Assembly (NCBI GenBank): GCA_037974965.1
Contig: JBBPFI010000008.1
Span: forward strand, 992,001 to 1,056,000
Direction: 5' to 3'
DNA: 64,000 nt
DNA from: Dacryopinax spathularia
Taxonomy: Eukaryota; Basidiomycota; Dacrymycetes; Dacrymycetales; Dacrymycetaceae
Shown here piece by piece: positions 1-12,394 of the stretch. The notes beneath the pieces were generated by a model. That model was given only the letters and a program-made list of their open reading frames with translations. It did not search any database and was not told where the DNA came from. Both the position numbers and the translations under genes were made by a program. The number at the start of each line of letters is the position of its first letter. Position 1 is the first letter of the stretch.

Positions 1-3000
1 CGCTGATGGAAGCCCTCAACTGCCCGATAATCTCATCTCGGATGGCCAGAAAGCTGTGCAAGCTCTTAAGGCATTGATACTTTCCGTCTGCTACACACCT
101 GTGGCTCTGCTCTCGAAAACCAATATCAATAACGATAGCTTGCCCTTGCACCTGGTTGCTCAGGTGAGTGAATGTATCACACATCATAACGACCGTGGTC
201 CTCAGATGCTTGTGATAGGTCATGCAGGAGCGGTGCGATCACATCCCTTTTCACCCTGATGCCGTCACAACATTGGGCTTCCAGCTCATTCACAAACTCC
301 TCATTCGAATGGTGATCAGGCTAGCAACAGACGATGAATGGACCAAACCGGCGGACTATATAGCGGAGAATCCTGGCGGATTTTATGTTCTTTCCACCTG
401 GTTCACTGCTTGGAGTGAAGAGTACACCAATATTTGCAAGCTCTTTCAAAAACCGGTTCAAGCATCAACTTCTGCGCAACTCCCTTCTACGTCGATACCT
501 AGACCCAATACCATTGTGTATATAACCCAAGGCAAGGAAACGGACTCCAGGGGTCAGCACCGAGATGTCAGCAGCATCATCGACGATGGGGATGATGAAG
601 CCAACAACAATGACAGCGATGAGGCCGATGACGAAATGGATCAGGATGAGAATCAAGAGGAAGATGGCGATGAGGCTGAAGAAGGACATGCAACACGGCT
701 CCCCCATTCCCCGCCAGAATCAGAGGTCAACATGGATGCAGCAACCTCTGCTCGTGGTGCAGCAGCAGCAGAAGAAGAAGAAGACCAGCCACGTCCTGCA
801 AATGCGCAACCACCCTCCGATCACTCTGTTCAAGAGAAACAGCGCAAGTCAACAAGGCAGTCAAATAAGCCTGAACGCTATGGGGATGCATCTCAGGGGA
901 CAGAGTCTGCTCAGATGGAAGGGAAAGGCGGGAAGGGCGGGAAGGGCGGGAAGGGCGGGAAGGGCGGGAAGGGCGGGAAGGGCGGGAAGGGTGGTAAAGG
1001 CGGGAAGGGAGGATTGGGTGGCAAGGGAGGCAAGGCCGGGAAGGGAGGGGAGGGTGCTGGATCAAAACCAACAACCGACGACGACGATGATTACCCGGAA
1101 CAGGTTGTGCATGGTCCAGATGGCCCCATCAAGCTAGTGAAGCCAGCGGCCGACTTCAGCCCTGAGGAGCTTGTTGAGTTTAGGAAGTTGCGAAAACTGA
1201 AGGAGAGGGATGCTTTAGAGGGCACAGAGAATGCCAAGTACCGTGCTTATATGGCTCGGTTCCCCCCATTTTCCAGAGACGTCAGTGCCTCCTCTTCTCT
1301 TCTGGTAATCTGTCCTGATGCAGAAGATCAATGCAGGCAAGCTTCCGCCAGCGTTATGCAAAATATGCTCAAAGAGTGCATGAAGAGCCTCTCCCCACCC
1401 TCATTCAGAAGTGTCAAGCTCAAGTGGGGGACCAACCTCGGGAAGAGGTGAGCATGTTTCACTCGCTGATAATCACAAATCTCATGAGATCTTACAAGTG
1501 CTACGAGCGCTTTGTATTTGACTATGATGCTACTCCCCAAAAAAAAGAAAAGCCCGGCTCGCAATATATCTTGGAACTTCCAATTCGACCGGGAGTCAGC
1601 AATGTAAGGAGGCAATTTGTTGCATGGCTCCTTCTCATGTGCTTTGCAGGAACTTAGCCGTTCTCATGCGCGCGACCTGGTCGACATGACTGTAATGGTG
1701 CGAAGGCCCCAAGCTGGTGCCGAATGGTCACCAGACTGGCCGGCTAAGCCATACTTCCATCCTGGATCCTTCATCGTCTTTGTGTCCGAAGACTACGCCC
1801 GTCAAATGACCCCAGGAGAGCTGTTGGAGTTGTTTCAAGACCACACAATAGTGATACCTGGGCCAGAAGATACTCCTGAACTGAGTTTCCGAGAGGCTGT
1901 AGAGAGCAATGGGAGGGATCTGCATGTTCTTCGACGTGTTCAGGGTATGCAACCACATCATCTGTTTAGGCCACCATTGACATATCGCCAGTTCAACAGA
2001 CCCCGCCTGATGGCATGCACATAGACTGCACTGTTGACAATCCCGCCAACCCAGTCTCATACATGGACGTCTCCCTCAATACCCTAGTCAGTCTAGCTGA
2101 GGCATGCCCGGATTCCCATCCGGTCCTCACATCTCTTGATAATCCTGTACCCTTGAGGAGGGTGCAGGATGATCTCCTCTCGTGGGATAATTCAGCATTT
2201 TCCTGCTAAACAAATAGCTTACCACCTGGTTCAGGAAAGTCGAGTCTGATGCATGTGCCTGGAATAACATGGGCTATTTGCCGAACAACATCCAGGATGC
2301 CGACCCCCCAACATCCATAGGAGCTTGGGAGATGTTCCAGACAAAGGGCTGTTTCCACGTTTGGCATGAGGACACAGCTGGGCTAGCCACGTTTATCCAC
2401 CTCATTCGTGGTGCAAAGCTCTGGATCCAGTATGACGAGGAGGACACCAACCGACAGCTGCGGTTCACCAGCAGTCATGCCAACCCCATCTTTACCACCG
2501 GGTATGGGATCCCTTTGCAGCAGGGTGATCGAATGTGAGTTGTGCATTACATTGGTTTGGTGCTGCATGAATGCTGACTTGAAGCCAGGCTACAACCAAG
2601 TGGGTGTTTGCATACGGTCTTCACTGCAGAACACTGTGTGGTCTGGGGTGCCAACTTCTATCCGGCCTCCCAGATGGGCCGTGTTCACCGATCCAGAAAG
2701 CGCCAGTCAAGACTCAGCCATTTGATCACCAATGTACATTCCCCTCGAGCACCCATGAGGATCTTCGCCCTGGCCATCTCAACTGCCAACTATCTCTCTA
2801 GGCATCCCGAGATGCATAGTGTCGATTGGGAGGGCTGGGAAAAGAGAATGACAATCATGCAGAATGCCCCAGGTATGTGTGCCTCACTGAGCACTCTGAC
2901 AAAGGGCTGATGGTATGCAGCTGCTCATGTTCCTTGCCGACTGGCAGAGCTATATCACCTGGTTGCCCAAGTCATCGCCGATGTGGACCTCGCTCCTGGC

Positions 3001-3294
3001 CAGCTGAGTGCAGAAGAGCTAGTGGAGCTCCAGGAGGTGTGGTCCTCAACCGCGTACACTCAGCTCAAGACGTCCGCCGAGCAGGCAGCCTTCCAGATCA
3101 TTTGCTGGGTCTGGAGGGGCATGGATGCTTTCCGAAAGTGGGGTAGTGACATTGAGAAGGAGCTCATCTGGATGGATTTGGACCTGGAGTTCGACAGAAA
3201 AGAGGCCAAGGGGGAGATCGACACAGACCTAAATATGGAGGATTACGCGAACATTACAAGTACCCCACCGCGAAAAAGGCGGAAGGTGGATTAG
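1..3294 (+). CDS. JmjC-domain protein, 5' end outside the window
   Basis: Multi-exon gene already open at base 2. Clear introns include 164-227, 1281-1336 and 1448-1649. The fifth exon onward holds a JmjC-like core: HVWHED, with the HxD-type iron ligands at 2365-2373, and LHTVFTAEHC, whose histidine at 2611 fits the distal iron ligand. The middle is disordered: an acidic Asp/Asn run, a Lys-Gly-Gly repeat, then a charged stretch. The protein ends in PPRKRRKVD, a compact basic cluster resembling a monopartite nuclear localisation signal. JmjC enzymes use Fe(II) and 2-oxoglutarate to demethylate histones or hydroxylate proteins; substrate cannot be told here, and this expanded basidiomycete group is poorly characterised. 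The next gene is another 2-oxoglutarate oxygenase on the same strand. The family call is fairly secure; exact exon borders are less so. Confidence 0.72.
916..1047. repeat. 9-bp in-frame minisatellite (GGGAAGGGC)
   Basis: About eight near-perfect GGGAAGGGC units followed by decayed ones, inside the JmjC gene. They are translated as repeated Lys-Gly-Gly. The 9-nt period keeps the frame, so copy number can vary without breaking the gene. Confidence 0.9.
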
Positions 3295-3370
3295 TTAGCG
3301 ACGAAGAACAAGTCTAGTTAGTATATGCTAGGGGTCTTCTTCTGAATGGGCATTAACACAGCCTTCATCA

Positions 3371-3398
3371 GCAAGTCGACGACGCGTCGTCGACTTGC
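3371..3398. repeat. Perfect 28-bp palindrome with six CpGs
   Basis: Each half reads GCAAGTCGACGACG, and the right half is its exact reverse complement with no spacer. Symmetry stops at the next base on both sides. It lies 77 bp after the stop of the JmjC gene and 2 bp before the likely start codon (3401) of the TET/JBP-like gene. It could be a dimeric protein-binding site or a cruciform; no function is shown. Confidence 0.9.
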
Positions 3399-3400
3399 AG

Positions 3401-6379
3401 ATGGTGGCTGTGCCAATTGAACTAGCCCCTCAATCTGCAGATGTTCCCCCCGATGCCCCTTGCCCGATAGATCACCCAATGGACTCAAAACTTGTCTTTA
3501 CAAAACACCATATATCTATAATTTCCCAACTTGTGGACTTCGCCCAAACCGCTGTAGGCTGCCCCGTATTACCAGAGGACCTCTTACTGCTCAGGAAAGT
3601 TCTCGGCAAGGAATCCGAATCCGAGCCGGAACTGGAAGTGTTGCAGCCGGCCAGCCATGATCTTTTCCCTTGCATGGCTGCCCCATCTGGGCTTGCTTCC
3701 TCCCTGTTGAGTGATGTATTTACTCCTGCATTGGGTCTGTTTATCAACACCCCTCCATTCTGTCGATGATGTTCACTGGAATTCAGCAGATGCTTTACCA
3801 CCGGATACCCCATGTCCAGTTGGGGATGGGGTGGCCAAGTCCCCTAATGCCTGCAAGGGGGGATTGAGTTCAGATGAACATACCTTGACCCCTTCTGTCG
3901 AGATGTCACCGGGGAGCGATACTACTCCAGATCCGCCAACTGCAAAGAAGAAGCGGGCTCCTGCAAGTGACTCAAACCCTGCCCCTTATAAGCGACCACA
4001 CAGGGCGAAAGCAACCCAGGATGCCGATTATTCCCCAAAACAGCCATCCAGCAATGTCAACCAGAAGCCCCACAAGCGAGGGTCAAAGAAGCCCGCGCAG
4101 ATCAAGCTTAGAGATCAACAACGTACTTCAATGCTGGAGCCGCTCAAGGCGGCCGACGAGATCTTGCTTCTCATAGCCGAATTGGGTGTTCAGGGGCAGC
4201 TGGCAAACATAGAAAATCTCTTGAGCAAGTCCAAAGACCTGGTGGAGACCTCGCTTTTTGGGCCACTTCCAGAAACCATGGGCGATGCAGCTGCAAGAGA
4301 TATTGTGATCTCTTACAACAGTCTGGACGTTTGTGAGGGGCTGGAAGCGACATTGATGTACCACAAGATTCTACTGTCTCTTCGATTGGCCAGCATGATC
4401 ACCTGGTGTGTATGTTAGGAACTGATAAGATCTCCTTGACTTACAACAATCGCAGGGAGATGAAACGGTGCCAGATTAGCACTATGGCCATGTTCTACGA
4501 CCAACGCCTTGCAAGCATGTTTGAGAACTCTCCTGGAGGTAATAGCCAAGAATATGCAAGGAAAAGAGTGAAGAAGCTGAACCATGCTGTGGCCATGGGG
4601 ACTAAGTATGCGCGGCTAGCTCAAGGAGGTCCGTCCTTTGACCCGTTTGTTCTTTTGTACGTGCTCATCAATTATCCTAGGAGGCATACACCTCCTTCTT
4701 GTCATTGCAGCCGAAAAGCTTGGCCGTCGCATATACCTCCTTCATGGGGCGGAGGTTGACTCCATGGCCATCAGCCTCAGGAGGCCCTCAGACCTACCAA
4801 AATCCGGTCAGCTCATCGATGGGCTCTACAGGTTTACCTTAACATTTTACAGGGAATTCAAGCATGGTTTTTGAAGCCATCAGGGGTCGCATCTATCCAA
4901 TGCTGTCGTGCTTGATGAAGAAATATCCGCTACAAGTGTTAGGTCATATCTTTGGGGAAGACATCGTTGAGTCAGATGCCTTTTTTGATCGGCAGTTCTG
5001 GTACCAGTAAGCGTGCACCCGACCGATGGAGAATACTTGAGCTCACAGTTACACAACCAGGGGACATATTATGCCACCAAGAGACAATACCTATCGACAA
5101 ATGCTAGAGGCACAGATAGATGCACCAAAGACCACTTTCCTCACATCCCTCTTCAAGCCTGCAGCTGGAAGGAACCTTCGATCTGTGATCATCCCCTTCA
5201 ACATCAACCATAGGAGCTATTCGTCAGAACCGTTCACGAAAAGTACGCACGATTTCTGGACTAGTAATGAGAGAAGGCGGGCTGCAAAGGCTCCAGTTTG
5301 GAAAGGACTTGAGGATGCTGCCGGACAGGTAAGTTCTGTTTGCTTTCTGAGTGATGTCTTGTTCTGACAGAAGTTCTAAGCTCAAGTTTGCTTTTGATCG
5401 AGCTGGATTAAGGAGAAACAGTGAGGCATATGTCCGCATTCGACCACTTTATGGGTAAGCCGGATGCATGCAGTTTGGATAGAGCCTTCCTTTAAGTGAC
5501 AGCTCTCAGGGAGGATCTGTGCATTAGCGCGACATGGGGCCCCCGAATGAGGAAGCAGACTGACCTGGTTTGTTATGTCTGGGGAAGTGGAAGCATTCCG
5601 AAGGACCTTGCAGATGGCTTATGGCCAAGAACAAGCTCCCTTCTCCAACGGCCAGATGTCCAGACGAATTCAGAGGAGAATTCGCTCTACACAATCCATC
5701 CTTTCGCAATGTGGAACAAATATTCTCAGAGGGTAAGTCCCTTTCAAGTTTCTGTCGATGATCCGCTCAGAAGATTGCTACAGGGACCTGGAGCTGAGCT
5801 AACAGACGTCAACCCTTTCCTTCTGGATGGGCATCTTCAAAACCGGCTTCCCCGACTCAGTAAGCAGGTTATTGACAACCGAGAAGTGTATGAACAGCTC
5901 CTGCAAGTCTGGGGGCCTTTTCTAGCTCATGCCATCGAAACAGTGACTGCCTTGTTGTTTCTCTTGGTGTCTAGCAGTCTAACAGTGCGCCATAGGTCGA
6001 AAGACGATGCCCAAAACAATACGAGGTCTTATCCGGATTGGTTAATGGTGTTCCCCTTCACCAGGAGTTGCCATGTTATCCATTTTCCTCCTTGGTCTTC
6101 AATCTCCATGCATGCACCGATGGACATCGAGATCTTGGGGATCCTGAAGGTGGAGTTTGCGTTGTACTGGTATTTGGGGATTTTAAGAAGGGGGAGCTGG
6201 TACTGTATGAGCCGGGCATTGTTGTGGAGCTGCAGGGAGGGGACATCATTGCCTTCAACTCTCGCCGGATCACCCACTTCAATCTGCACTATGAAGGGAG
6301 AAGAGGAAGTGTAGTCATGCATGGAGATGCAAGCTGGGCAGGCTGGCAGAAGGATGGGAACGGTTGGCCCCTCCAATAG
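3401..6379 (+). CDS. TET/JBP-like 2-oxoglutarate/Fe(II) oxygenase
   Basis: Multi-exon gene. Start chosen at ATG 3401 (MVAVPIELAP). The first third is disordered and basic with a KKKRAP cluster, then helical segments. The last exon (about 6038-6379) carries the catalytic double-stranded beta-helix. An HRD motif at 6125-6133 supplies the first two iron ligands. It is followed by GVCVVLVFGDFKKGELVLYE, a GDIIAFNS strand, a distal histidine (THFNLHY) and a basic GRR that could bind 2-oxoglutarate. This order matches the basidiomycete TET/JBP-related family, which oxidises methylated or other modified bases in DNA. Those genes are known to expand with KDZ transposons, but no KDZ transposase is visible here. 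DNA demethylation is inferred from family only; some members may act on RNA or protein. The middle exons are hard to join by eye. Confidence 0.62.
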
Positions 6380-6530
6380 TGTACTTAGCACTAACATGGT
6401 TGCATGTTCTATGTAGAGGGTGACATGGAGGTGAATGTATCATAGGGAGGCAGTCACTCACATATGACCCTGCCGTCTTTAGGTGGACAGTAGAGAAAAA
6501 ATGGACCATAGTCACTGTACTCAAATGACT

Positions 6531-6685
6531 CGCCACTTTTGGGTGTGGGCAATTACCCAAAAGGACCCTTGCAGCGCCACTTTTGGGTGTGAGCCATACC
6601 CAAAAGTGGCGCTGCAAGGGTCCCATACCCAAAAGTGCCCCTGCAAGGGTCCCTTTCGGTAATCGCCCACACCCAAAACTCCGCC
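6531..6685. mobile_element. MITE-like inverted-repeat element, about 155 bp
   Basis: The left end CGCCACTTTTGGGTGTGGGC and the reverse complement of the right end GGCGGAGTTTTGGGTGTGGG match over about 40 bp with few changes. Between them CCCTTGCAGCGCCACTTTTGGGT repeats again in both orientations, so the unit folds into a long hairpin. It carries no gene. A target duplication could not be fixed with confidence. Confidence 0.55.
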
Positions 6686-6848
6686 TTGTGCGCTTGTTCC
6701 TGTGGGCCACTATATGCAGTTGTATCTATGAGTACAAACAGTATGTTCTGGGGAACCAAAACGTTTCATTCATCGACTTTCAGTTGAGAGCTATTTAGAA
6801 ACAAGAAAAAAGAAATTCTAGCTTTTCCAACAGGTGTGTCTGGAAATA

Positions 6849-8065
6849 TTAGTTGGTGGGTGCACCCCTACCCTTGCCCCGACCCTTGCCTTGGCCTCTA
6901 CCCCTACCGCGGGCCCAACCACGAAGTCTCCCCCAAAGACCACGAGCACGGCCTGTCTGTCCTCTCTGCACCTGCTGTCCTCCCTGAGGACCCATGCTGT
7001 TCGAAGATGCCGATCCAGACACTGGCTGAGAGGCAGTCGGAGCCAGAGAAGCACTTGGGCGTGGGCGAGGCCCACTGGCAATGCTTGCATATCCAGCAGT
7101 CCCAGCTCCCACAGAAGGAGGGAGAGAGGACGCAGGGGGCACAGGGCCCACTCGCCTGCGCGATGCTCTGCCCGTAGGGTTTGTCGATGGTAGAGGACCT
7201 TGGGGTGTGCCTGTTGAAGCTTGCTGGCCGATTAAACTCGCCAGGGGAGGGGCATGGATCCGCTCGACCATAGTTCCAGTTGTTGTATAGAGCATGGGGG
7301 TGTAGTGATCTGGATGATGTACTGTGTGTTGCTTTCCGGACCGTGTAGTCCACGTCGTAGTTGAACTATGAAGCCCCGAGAAACTAGGCAAATGATAAAT
7401 GAATGTTTATCGGCTGCACTGAGAGACATACCCAATCCACAAGGTCCCAACTTGGCAGTAGCCGTTATTAAAGGATTGATAGTATCCGGGAGTGGGCAGA
7501 CAACAATACCAAACCCAAAGGGTGAGAATTTGTTGGGCAATGCCACTGGGGAGCTCACTGTCTCAGAAGTCAGTGGAGCGTTATAAGGATGATACATCGG
7601 GGCAGCTTACGGATTGATTTGAGATGTGTGTCGAATGGACAGCTGCACCTTCGGGTTGGAGTTAGAGACCAAGACCTCATAGATGAAGACATAGAGTGGC
7701 ATGTTGTTGGCGTCCACAGCAGGGGTATTTCCACTTGAACGCCGGAAATGGATAAATGCAAGCCGGTCAGCGATTGGGTCTGAGACTTCCGTGATATCCT
7801 GCTCGAGCTCGCGGATGTATGCAATGACACGAGTCTGGTATGCAGCGGGATCCACGCGAGCATCAGGATCAAGTCCAGACTGGTTTGATATTGGTGGGAC
7901 AGAAGTGGAAAGCTTGCGCGGCCCATTCACTATGGTCGCATTGGTCTCGAGGGCTATGGGCCACTGTTCAAGGATGTCGATAGGGTTGTCAGGCTTCATC
8001 CGTAAGCCAGGCACAGCAGGAGTGGTAACAACCATAGGAGTGGAGGAGGTGTTCTGTGCAGCCAT
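6849..8065 (-). CDS. Unknown protein, possibly with an RG-rich tail
   Basis: Not recognised. The likely start is 8065 (MAAQNTSSTPMVVTTPAVPG). The first exon (to about 7607) encodes about 150 residues, including IELEQDITEVSDPIADRLAFIHFRR-like helical sequence and a strand-rich end (MPLYVFIYEVLVSN). Good introns follow: a GTAAGC donor at about 7606 and a GTATGT donor near 7420. The next exon reads through a conserved-looking hydrophobic stretch (FGFGIVVCPLPD). Downstream (6849-7230) another frame encodes a GRGRGQGKGRG-type basic tail. Whether that tail belongs to this gene depends on one more intron I could not place; otherwise the protein ends near 7232. It is divergent from the kinase gene that starts about 480 bp away. 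Confidence 0.42.
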
Positions 8066-8546
8066 ACTGGAAAGAAAGAGCTGAGATGAACGACAGCGAG
8101 GGGGAGCTGGGGAGGATGGTAATGAGGGTGAAGGTGGGGGAGGGAACAAAGGGCGCAAGCAAAGCGGCCAAGAAGCCTCCACCTCTGGAAGATGGGGGAA
8201 GATGATCTTCAAATTGTGAGCCGACTGAGGATGAGTCTTTGTGCCCATGCCACTCGGCATCTATCAGCGGCAGATGTGCCTCAGAATATTACCAGATGTC
8301 AGGACGGCCTTCTGAAGATAGCGGGGACAAATCCCGCAATTCTGGCAAGTCCTGGCTTCCTAAATTGGGTAGGGAAATCCATTGCATCCGTGTGCATGGC
8401 TCAAGGGCCACCTGGCGCCCATTAGGGTTGTTGACAGCTCAACCTCAACCCATCACCACTCTCGAGCCAACTGACCACCTTGTACCAAGAAGAGCACAGT
8501 TTGGCTGCACGGAACTACCCTATATAAGACCTAGGCCTCCTCAACC

Positions 8547-10237
8547 ATGGACACCACCATTCACCCCCCCACCCCGCCTTCCCCCTCAACACCTGTCATT
8601 CTGGACAGCCCCTGGTATTCAACTCCAAACAACTCCATCCATCAGTTTGGTCGAGCCAGCAGTGGCCATGAAACGTCGCTGTCACACCTTGTCTCTGAAG
8701 TGGTCAAGGAATCCAGCCAGCTCCTCCTTGCCTTGCAGAACCTGGATAACCTCCCGTACGGACAGCCACCATTGAACGACAATTATGACGAAGGAGATGC
8801 AGCAGAGAGAAGCGGAGAGTTCACATTCTTCCCCATGGGCCGTGGCCAGAGTTTCATGTGGGGTCGGTTCATTGTGTGGAGGAAGGTGGGGATGGGAACA
8901 AGATCCTCCACATGGCTGGCTCAGGATATGCGGTGCGTGCCTCTCTCAGCATATTCCTCTCTTGCTAACGCAATGCAGTACGGAACAAGCAACCTATGTG
9001 GCGCTGAAGGTTCATGAGACCCGTGTTGCTGAAGAACCACATCACCGGGATATCATAGACTTTATTAGCACTCTTCGGGGAGGAGATCACAATCACGTCG
9101 GCTTCAAACACATCCTTCTCGAGGAGGAGTTCTTCTATGAGCGCAGCATCATCCCTGGCCTCCATTGGTGCAGCACGATGAAGTTAATGGCCAGATGCCT
9201 GGACGATAGATGGATGAGCTGTCTGCCAGTTTCTGTCACTCAAAGTGTCACCAAGCAGATACTGGAGGGGCTGGATTATCTGCATTCTCACGGCATCTTC
9301 CACACAGGTATGCTGCTACTTCCTATGTGTAAGATATACTGACAAAGGCTACAGACTTGAAGTTGGATAACATCCTCTGTGAACTCGATCCAAAATTCCG
9401 GATTGAGCGTCTCCTGGCCTACAACCCTGCGGAAATGAAGAGGGATATTGTCTTCACACTCCCCAATGGAGATGAATACGACCTTCTTCTCTTTAAGCAG
9501 CAGCCAGTAGCTCAGTATGTTGCATTCCCTCTCCGGATCAGAATCGCCGATCTGGGATCAGGTAAGGGTATATTGCTGCCAATATGGTCCAATTACAACT
9601 CACATCATCTTTAGCCCAATGGATAGCATCTCCTACGGCTCAAGAGATCATGCCAGAATCACTCAAAGCACCTGAGGTCATACTCCGGAAGAAGGGTCCC
9701 AAAGTAGGCGTGATGGGATGGAATGAAAAGGTAGATATATGGTGTGTGCCAAATTTGGTGAGCTCTCCAGTAGGAACGTGCTATCAGTCTTCCTGAGCCA
9801 TCACAGGTCTTCCAAATGCTCACAGGCTCCTATCTCATCCCTATCTCGGCCACGTTACGTTGGACGCACCTGGAATTTGCCCTGCAGTGCATGCAGAAAT
9901 GGTTTGGGCCCTTCCCGGCTCATCTTCTTGATGAATGTGAAGACAAGGAACTGTACTTCTCCCCTGACAGTAAGTGATGCAACCCCATAAATAAAGATGC
10001 ATTTTTAAACCCTTTCCTGCTCTAGACCAGCTCAAGAAAGATGTCCCTGTTCGCTTGAACGATATGAGAAACCGTATCGGGTTGATCCGTAGCAAAATGG
10101 ACGGGAACCAACTCGATGTTCTGGAAGCATTCCTTCGTAGCATGCTGCAACTCGATCCTGACGTACGACCCTCAGCAAGGAAGTGTCTGGAAGACAGATG
10201 GTTCCTGGAAGACTACACTGTTTCGGAGACCTCTTGA
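8547..10237 (+). CDS. SRPK-like serine/threonine protein kinase
   Basis: Six or more exons give a full kinase fold. Motifs in order: glycine-rich loop VGMGTRSSTW (about 8890), lysine in YVALKVH (about 9005), and catalytic loop HTDLKLDN, with its Asp codon split by the intron at 9308-9354. The DFG position reads IADLGS, as in SR-protein kinases (IADLGNA). APEVIL and VDIW then VFQMLTG follow across an intron with donor GTGAGC near 9760. HTD and DLG instead of HRD and DFG are SRPK hallmarks. All residues needed for phosphotransfer are present. SRPK-type enzymes phosphorylate Arg-Ser-rich splicing factors; Agaricomycetes carry many diverged copies of unknown substrate, and this looks like one of those. 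The N-terminal 80 residues are Pro/Ser-rich. The start at 8547 is the first in-frame ATG, about 25 bp after a TATATAA-like box at 8520. Confidence 0.8.
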
Positions 10238-10746
10238 GCCAATGGCTCAAGAAGGAACTCCTTGATCTGAATGCCCCTTAGTATGTTTATTTTTGTACCC
10301 CTTCTGCTTCTGTTGTTGTTTGGTATAGCGGAAGGAATGTATGTCTTTCATGGCCCCCTATATGCACCGGTCTTCTCACATTCCAAGCTCCATCACATAG
10401 GGGTACTACCTCTGTTGACTGCCAGCCCACATTTGAATCCCGCGGAGTCATGGGGATGTGTCACGGTATATGCGTCCCCGTGACTCTAGTCCTTCACCAT
10501 CAACCTTGTGACTCAAAGCCCTTCTCACCCCTTTACCATCCGAACTCCTATCCTGCTTGCTCTATATTAACCGTCGTCATAACCGACACACTCTGCACTG
10601 AAAAGTCCCACTCACCCTCCCGCTCCTCCTACTTGTCTCCTTCCTCCAAGCCTCCTTGCTCTCAGCCCTTTTCAAGGAAACATACAAGAATACCCGCATA
10701 CACGCATACACTCGTACACGCATACACGTAACTCTCCATCCCGAAC
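10238..10746. other. Intergenic, probable promoter of the next gene
   Basis: No gene seen. A TATATTAA-like box lies near 10562. A short array of CATACACG-like units (about 10680-10730) sits immediately before the ATG at 10747, probably in the 5' leader. Confidence 0.45.
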
Positions 10747-12394
10747 ATGCCTTCGACTCGAAGTCAGACCAATAGCAAAGCTGGCCCTTCCTCTTCCAAC
10801 CACCCTTTGAATGGGAAGAAATCCTTACCAAATCGCCTTACCAAATCCAACTCTCCTTCTTCCTCTCACTCAAGCATGCTGAACAGTTCAGAAGTTGCCA
10901 CTCAGGCGGAAGCAGGGCCCTCAACTGCTCTTGTATCCAACTCAGGCGCTTCAGCTTCAGCTTGCCTGGATTGCTCTTCGGAATCCTCTTCTTCGGAAGA
11001 TGAGTCAGAGAAGTCCTCTTCAGGGGATGAGTCAGAGGAGGAGAATCAAGCGATAGAAAGCGGTCTCCTGTACACCACGATGACCTCTGAATGTGACCCT
11101 ACCACTTGGCCAGTCATCAAGCGGTGGAAGGGTACTGCGCCAGCCCCCAAGTCCTTAGAGGACATCAAGTGTCACCATGACATCAAGGCTGGTCTTCATA
11201 GAATTGGTCATGAAGGGGTCCTGAACTCATATGGTATGTCCAAGTTCTACTCACTTATATCAAACTCCTCTGAAAGTCCCTTCACAGTGTGTCGATTCAC
11301 TGGGACGCTTTATGACTGCGGCTATGCTGGTGAGCAATGCCCGCTTTCTTCCCTTCCTGGCTGCTTAATGTACTTGCAGAATCTTTGGAACATGCGACTC
11401 GCCGGTGTGACCGAAAGAAAGGCTTGCCAAGACAACGTGTGGCTTTCCCACCCCATCAGGTTGCTCCTACTGTCCCACCCAAGAGGGATATTGAAGGTCC
11501 GGATGTCCAAGTACATCCTGATGATGTCTATGAAATATTGCGTGCAACCCCTCAGGAGGTGCAAGCGGCTTTAGCTGGTAAGCCCAACCCTTTTCATCCC
11601 CTCTATGCAACTCTCAGCTAGGGAACAGCAAACTATGATCCCCCTGAGCCCCCCAAGCAGTCCAAGAAAAAAGATCGGAAGGGAAAGGGGGTGAAGAAGT
11701 CCCGTCCCTCAAGTGACAAGAAACATAAGCAGACAAAACACAAACCGACATGCCCTCACTATGGCAAACAAGTCCAGGAAGGAACATCATCCCAAGAACC
11801 TCCCAATCAACAGTCACAAGGGACAGCTGGGTCCACAGAAGAACCAGTCCAACAAGAAACAGGGGAAGAGCGCCGTGTTCATTTTGAAGAAGAACAGACA
11901 AAGCAGGTGGAGTTGAGCAGTGCGGGCATGGAGCTTGCTGGGGAGCTGAGAGGAGTGAAGAGAAGTGCTGATGCCGCCAACCTGAGCCCTCGGAAGGCAA
12001 GTTGTTTCCTGCATCAAAGAGTGAATTCTGTCTAATGATGAACATTAAGAATTCCAAGAAATTGCCTGAGTTACAGAAGGAAGAAGACAAGAGCAAAAGC
12101 GGTGTATGTACTCTTGGTTTCAGGTTACTTAGGTGACTAATCTACCTACAGCTGGCTGCTGGCCCTTCACCAATGACTTCCTCCTCTATCAACTCAACAG
12201 CACTCGATGCCGCTCTTAAATGGCTTCGTCATCCCAAATGCACCTTGAAAGAGAAGCTGGAATTCCAGGCAGACATTTTCAATGATGTCCGTATCTTCCA
12301 AGGTAACTACAGAAAGATGGGAAAGTTAACCGTGGAAGCTGAGTTGGAGAAGGGTGTGGGAAAAAGCAAGGAGGATACTGATGCCTCAGAGTAA
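10747..12394 (+). CDS. Unknown low-complexity protein
   Basis: Not recognised. The start MPSTRSQTNSKAGPSSS is well placed. The N-terminus is Ser-rich and then acidic (SSSEDESEKSSSGDESEEENQ). A short ordered region (TTWPVIKRWKGTAPAPKSLEDIKCHHDIKAG) precedes the first intron, near 11330-11385. Later exons encode PHQVAPTVPPKRD, a lysine-rich stretch (KQSKKKDRKGKGVKK), acidic and Gln-rich linkers, and a final exon (12150-12394) with a helical segment ending KSKEDTDASE. Alternating acidic and basic disorder suggests a nuclear protein, but this is inference. Three or four introns are likely; their borders are provisional. Confidence 0.5.

Noticed and set aside
915-1050. CRISPR-like array from regular spacing
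   Set aside because: It is a contiguous 9-bp coding minisatellite with no spacers, in a eukaryotic genome.
3240-3294. Viral origin for the PPRKRRKVD C-terminus, which resembles the SV40 signal
   Set aside because: Short basic clusters of this kind arise often in nuclear proteins; nothing else viral is near.
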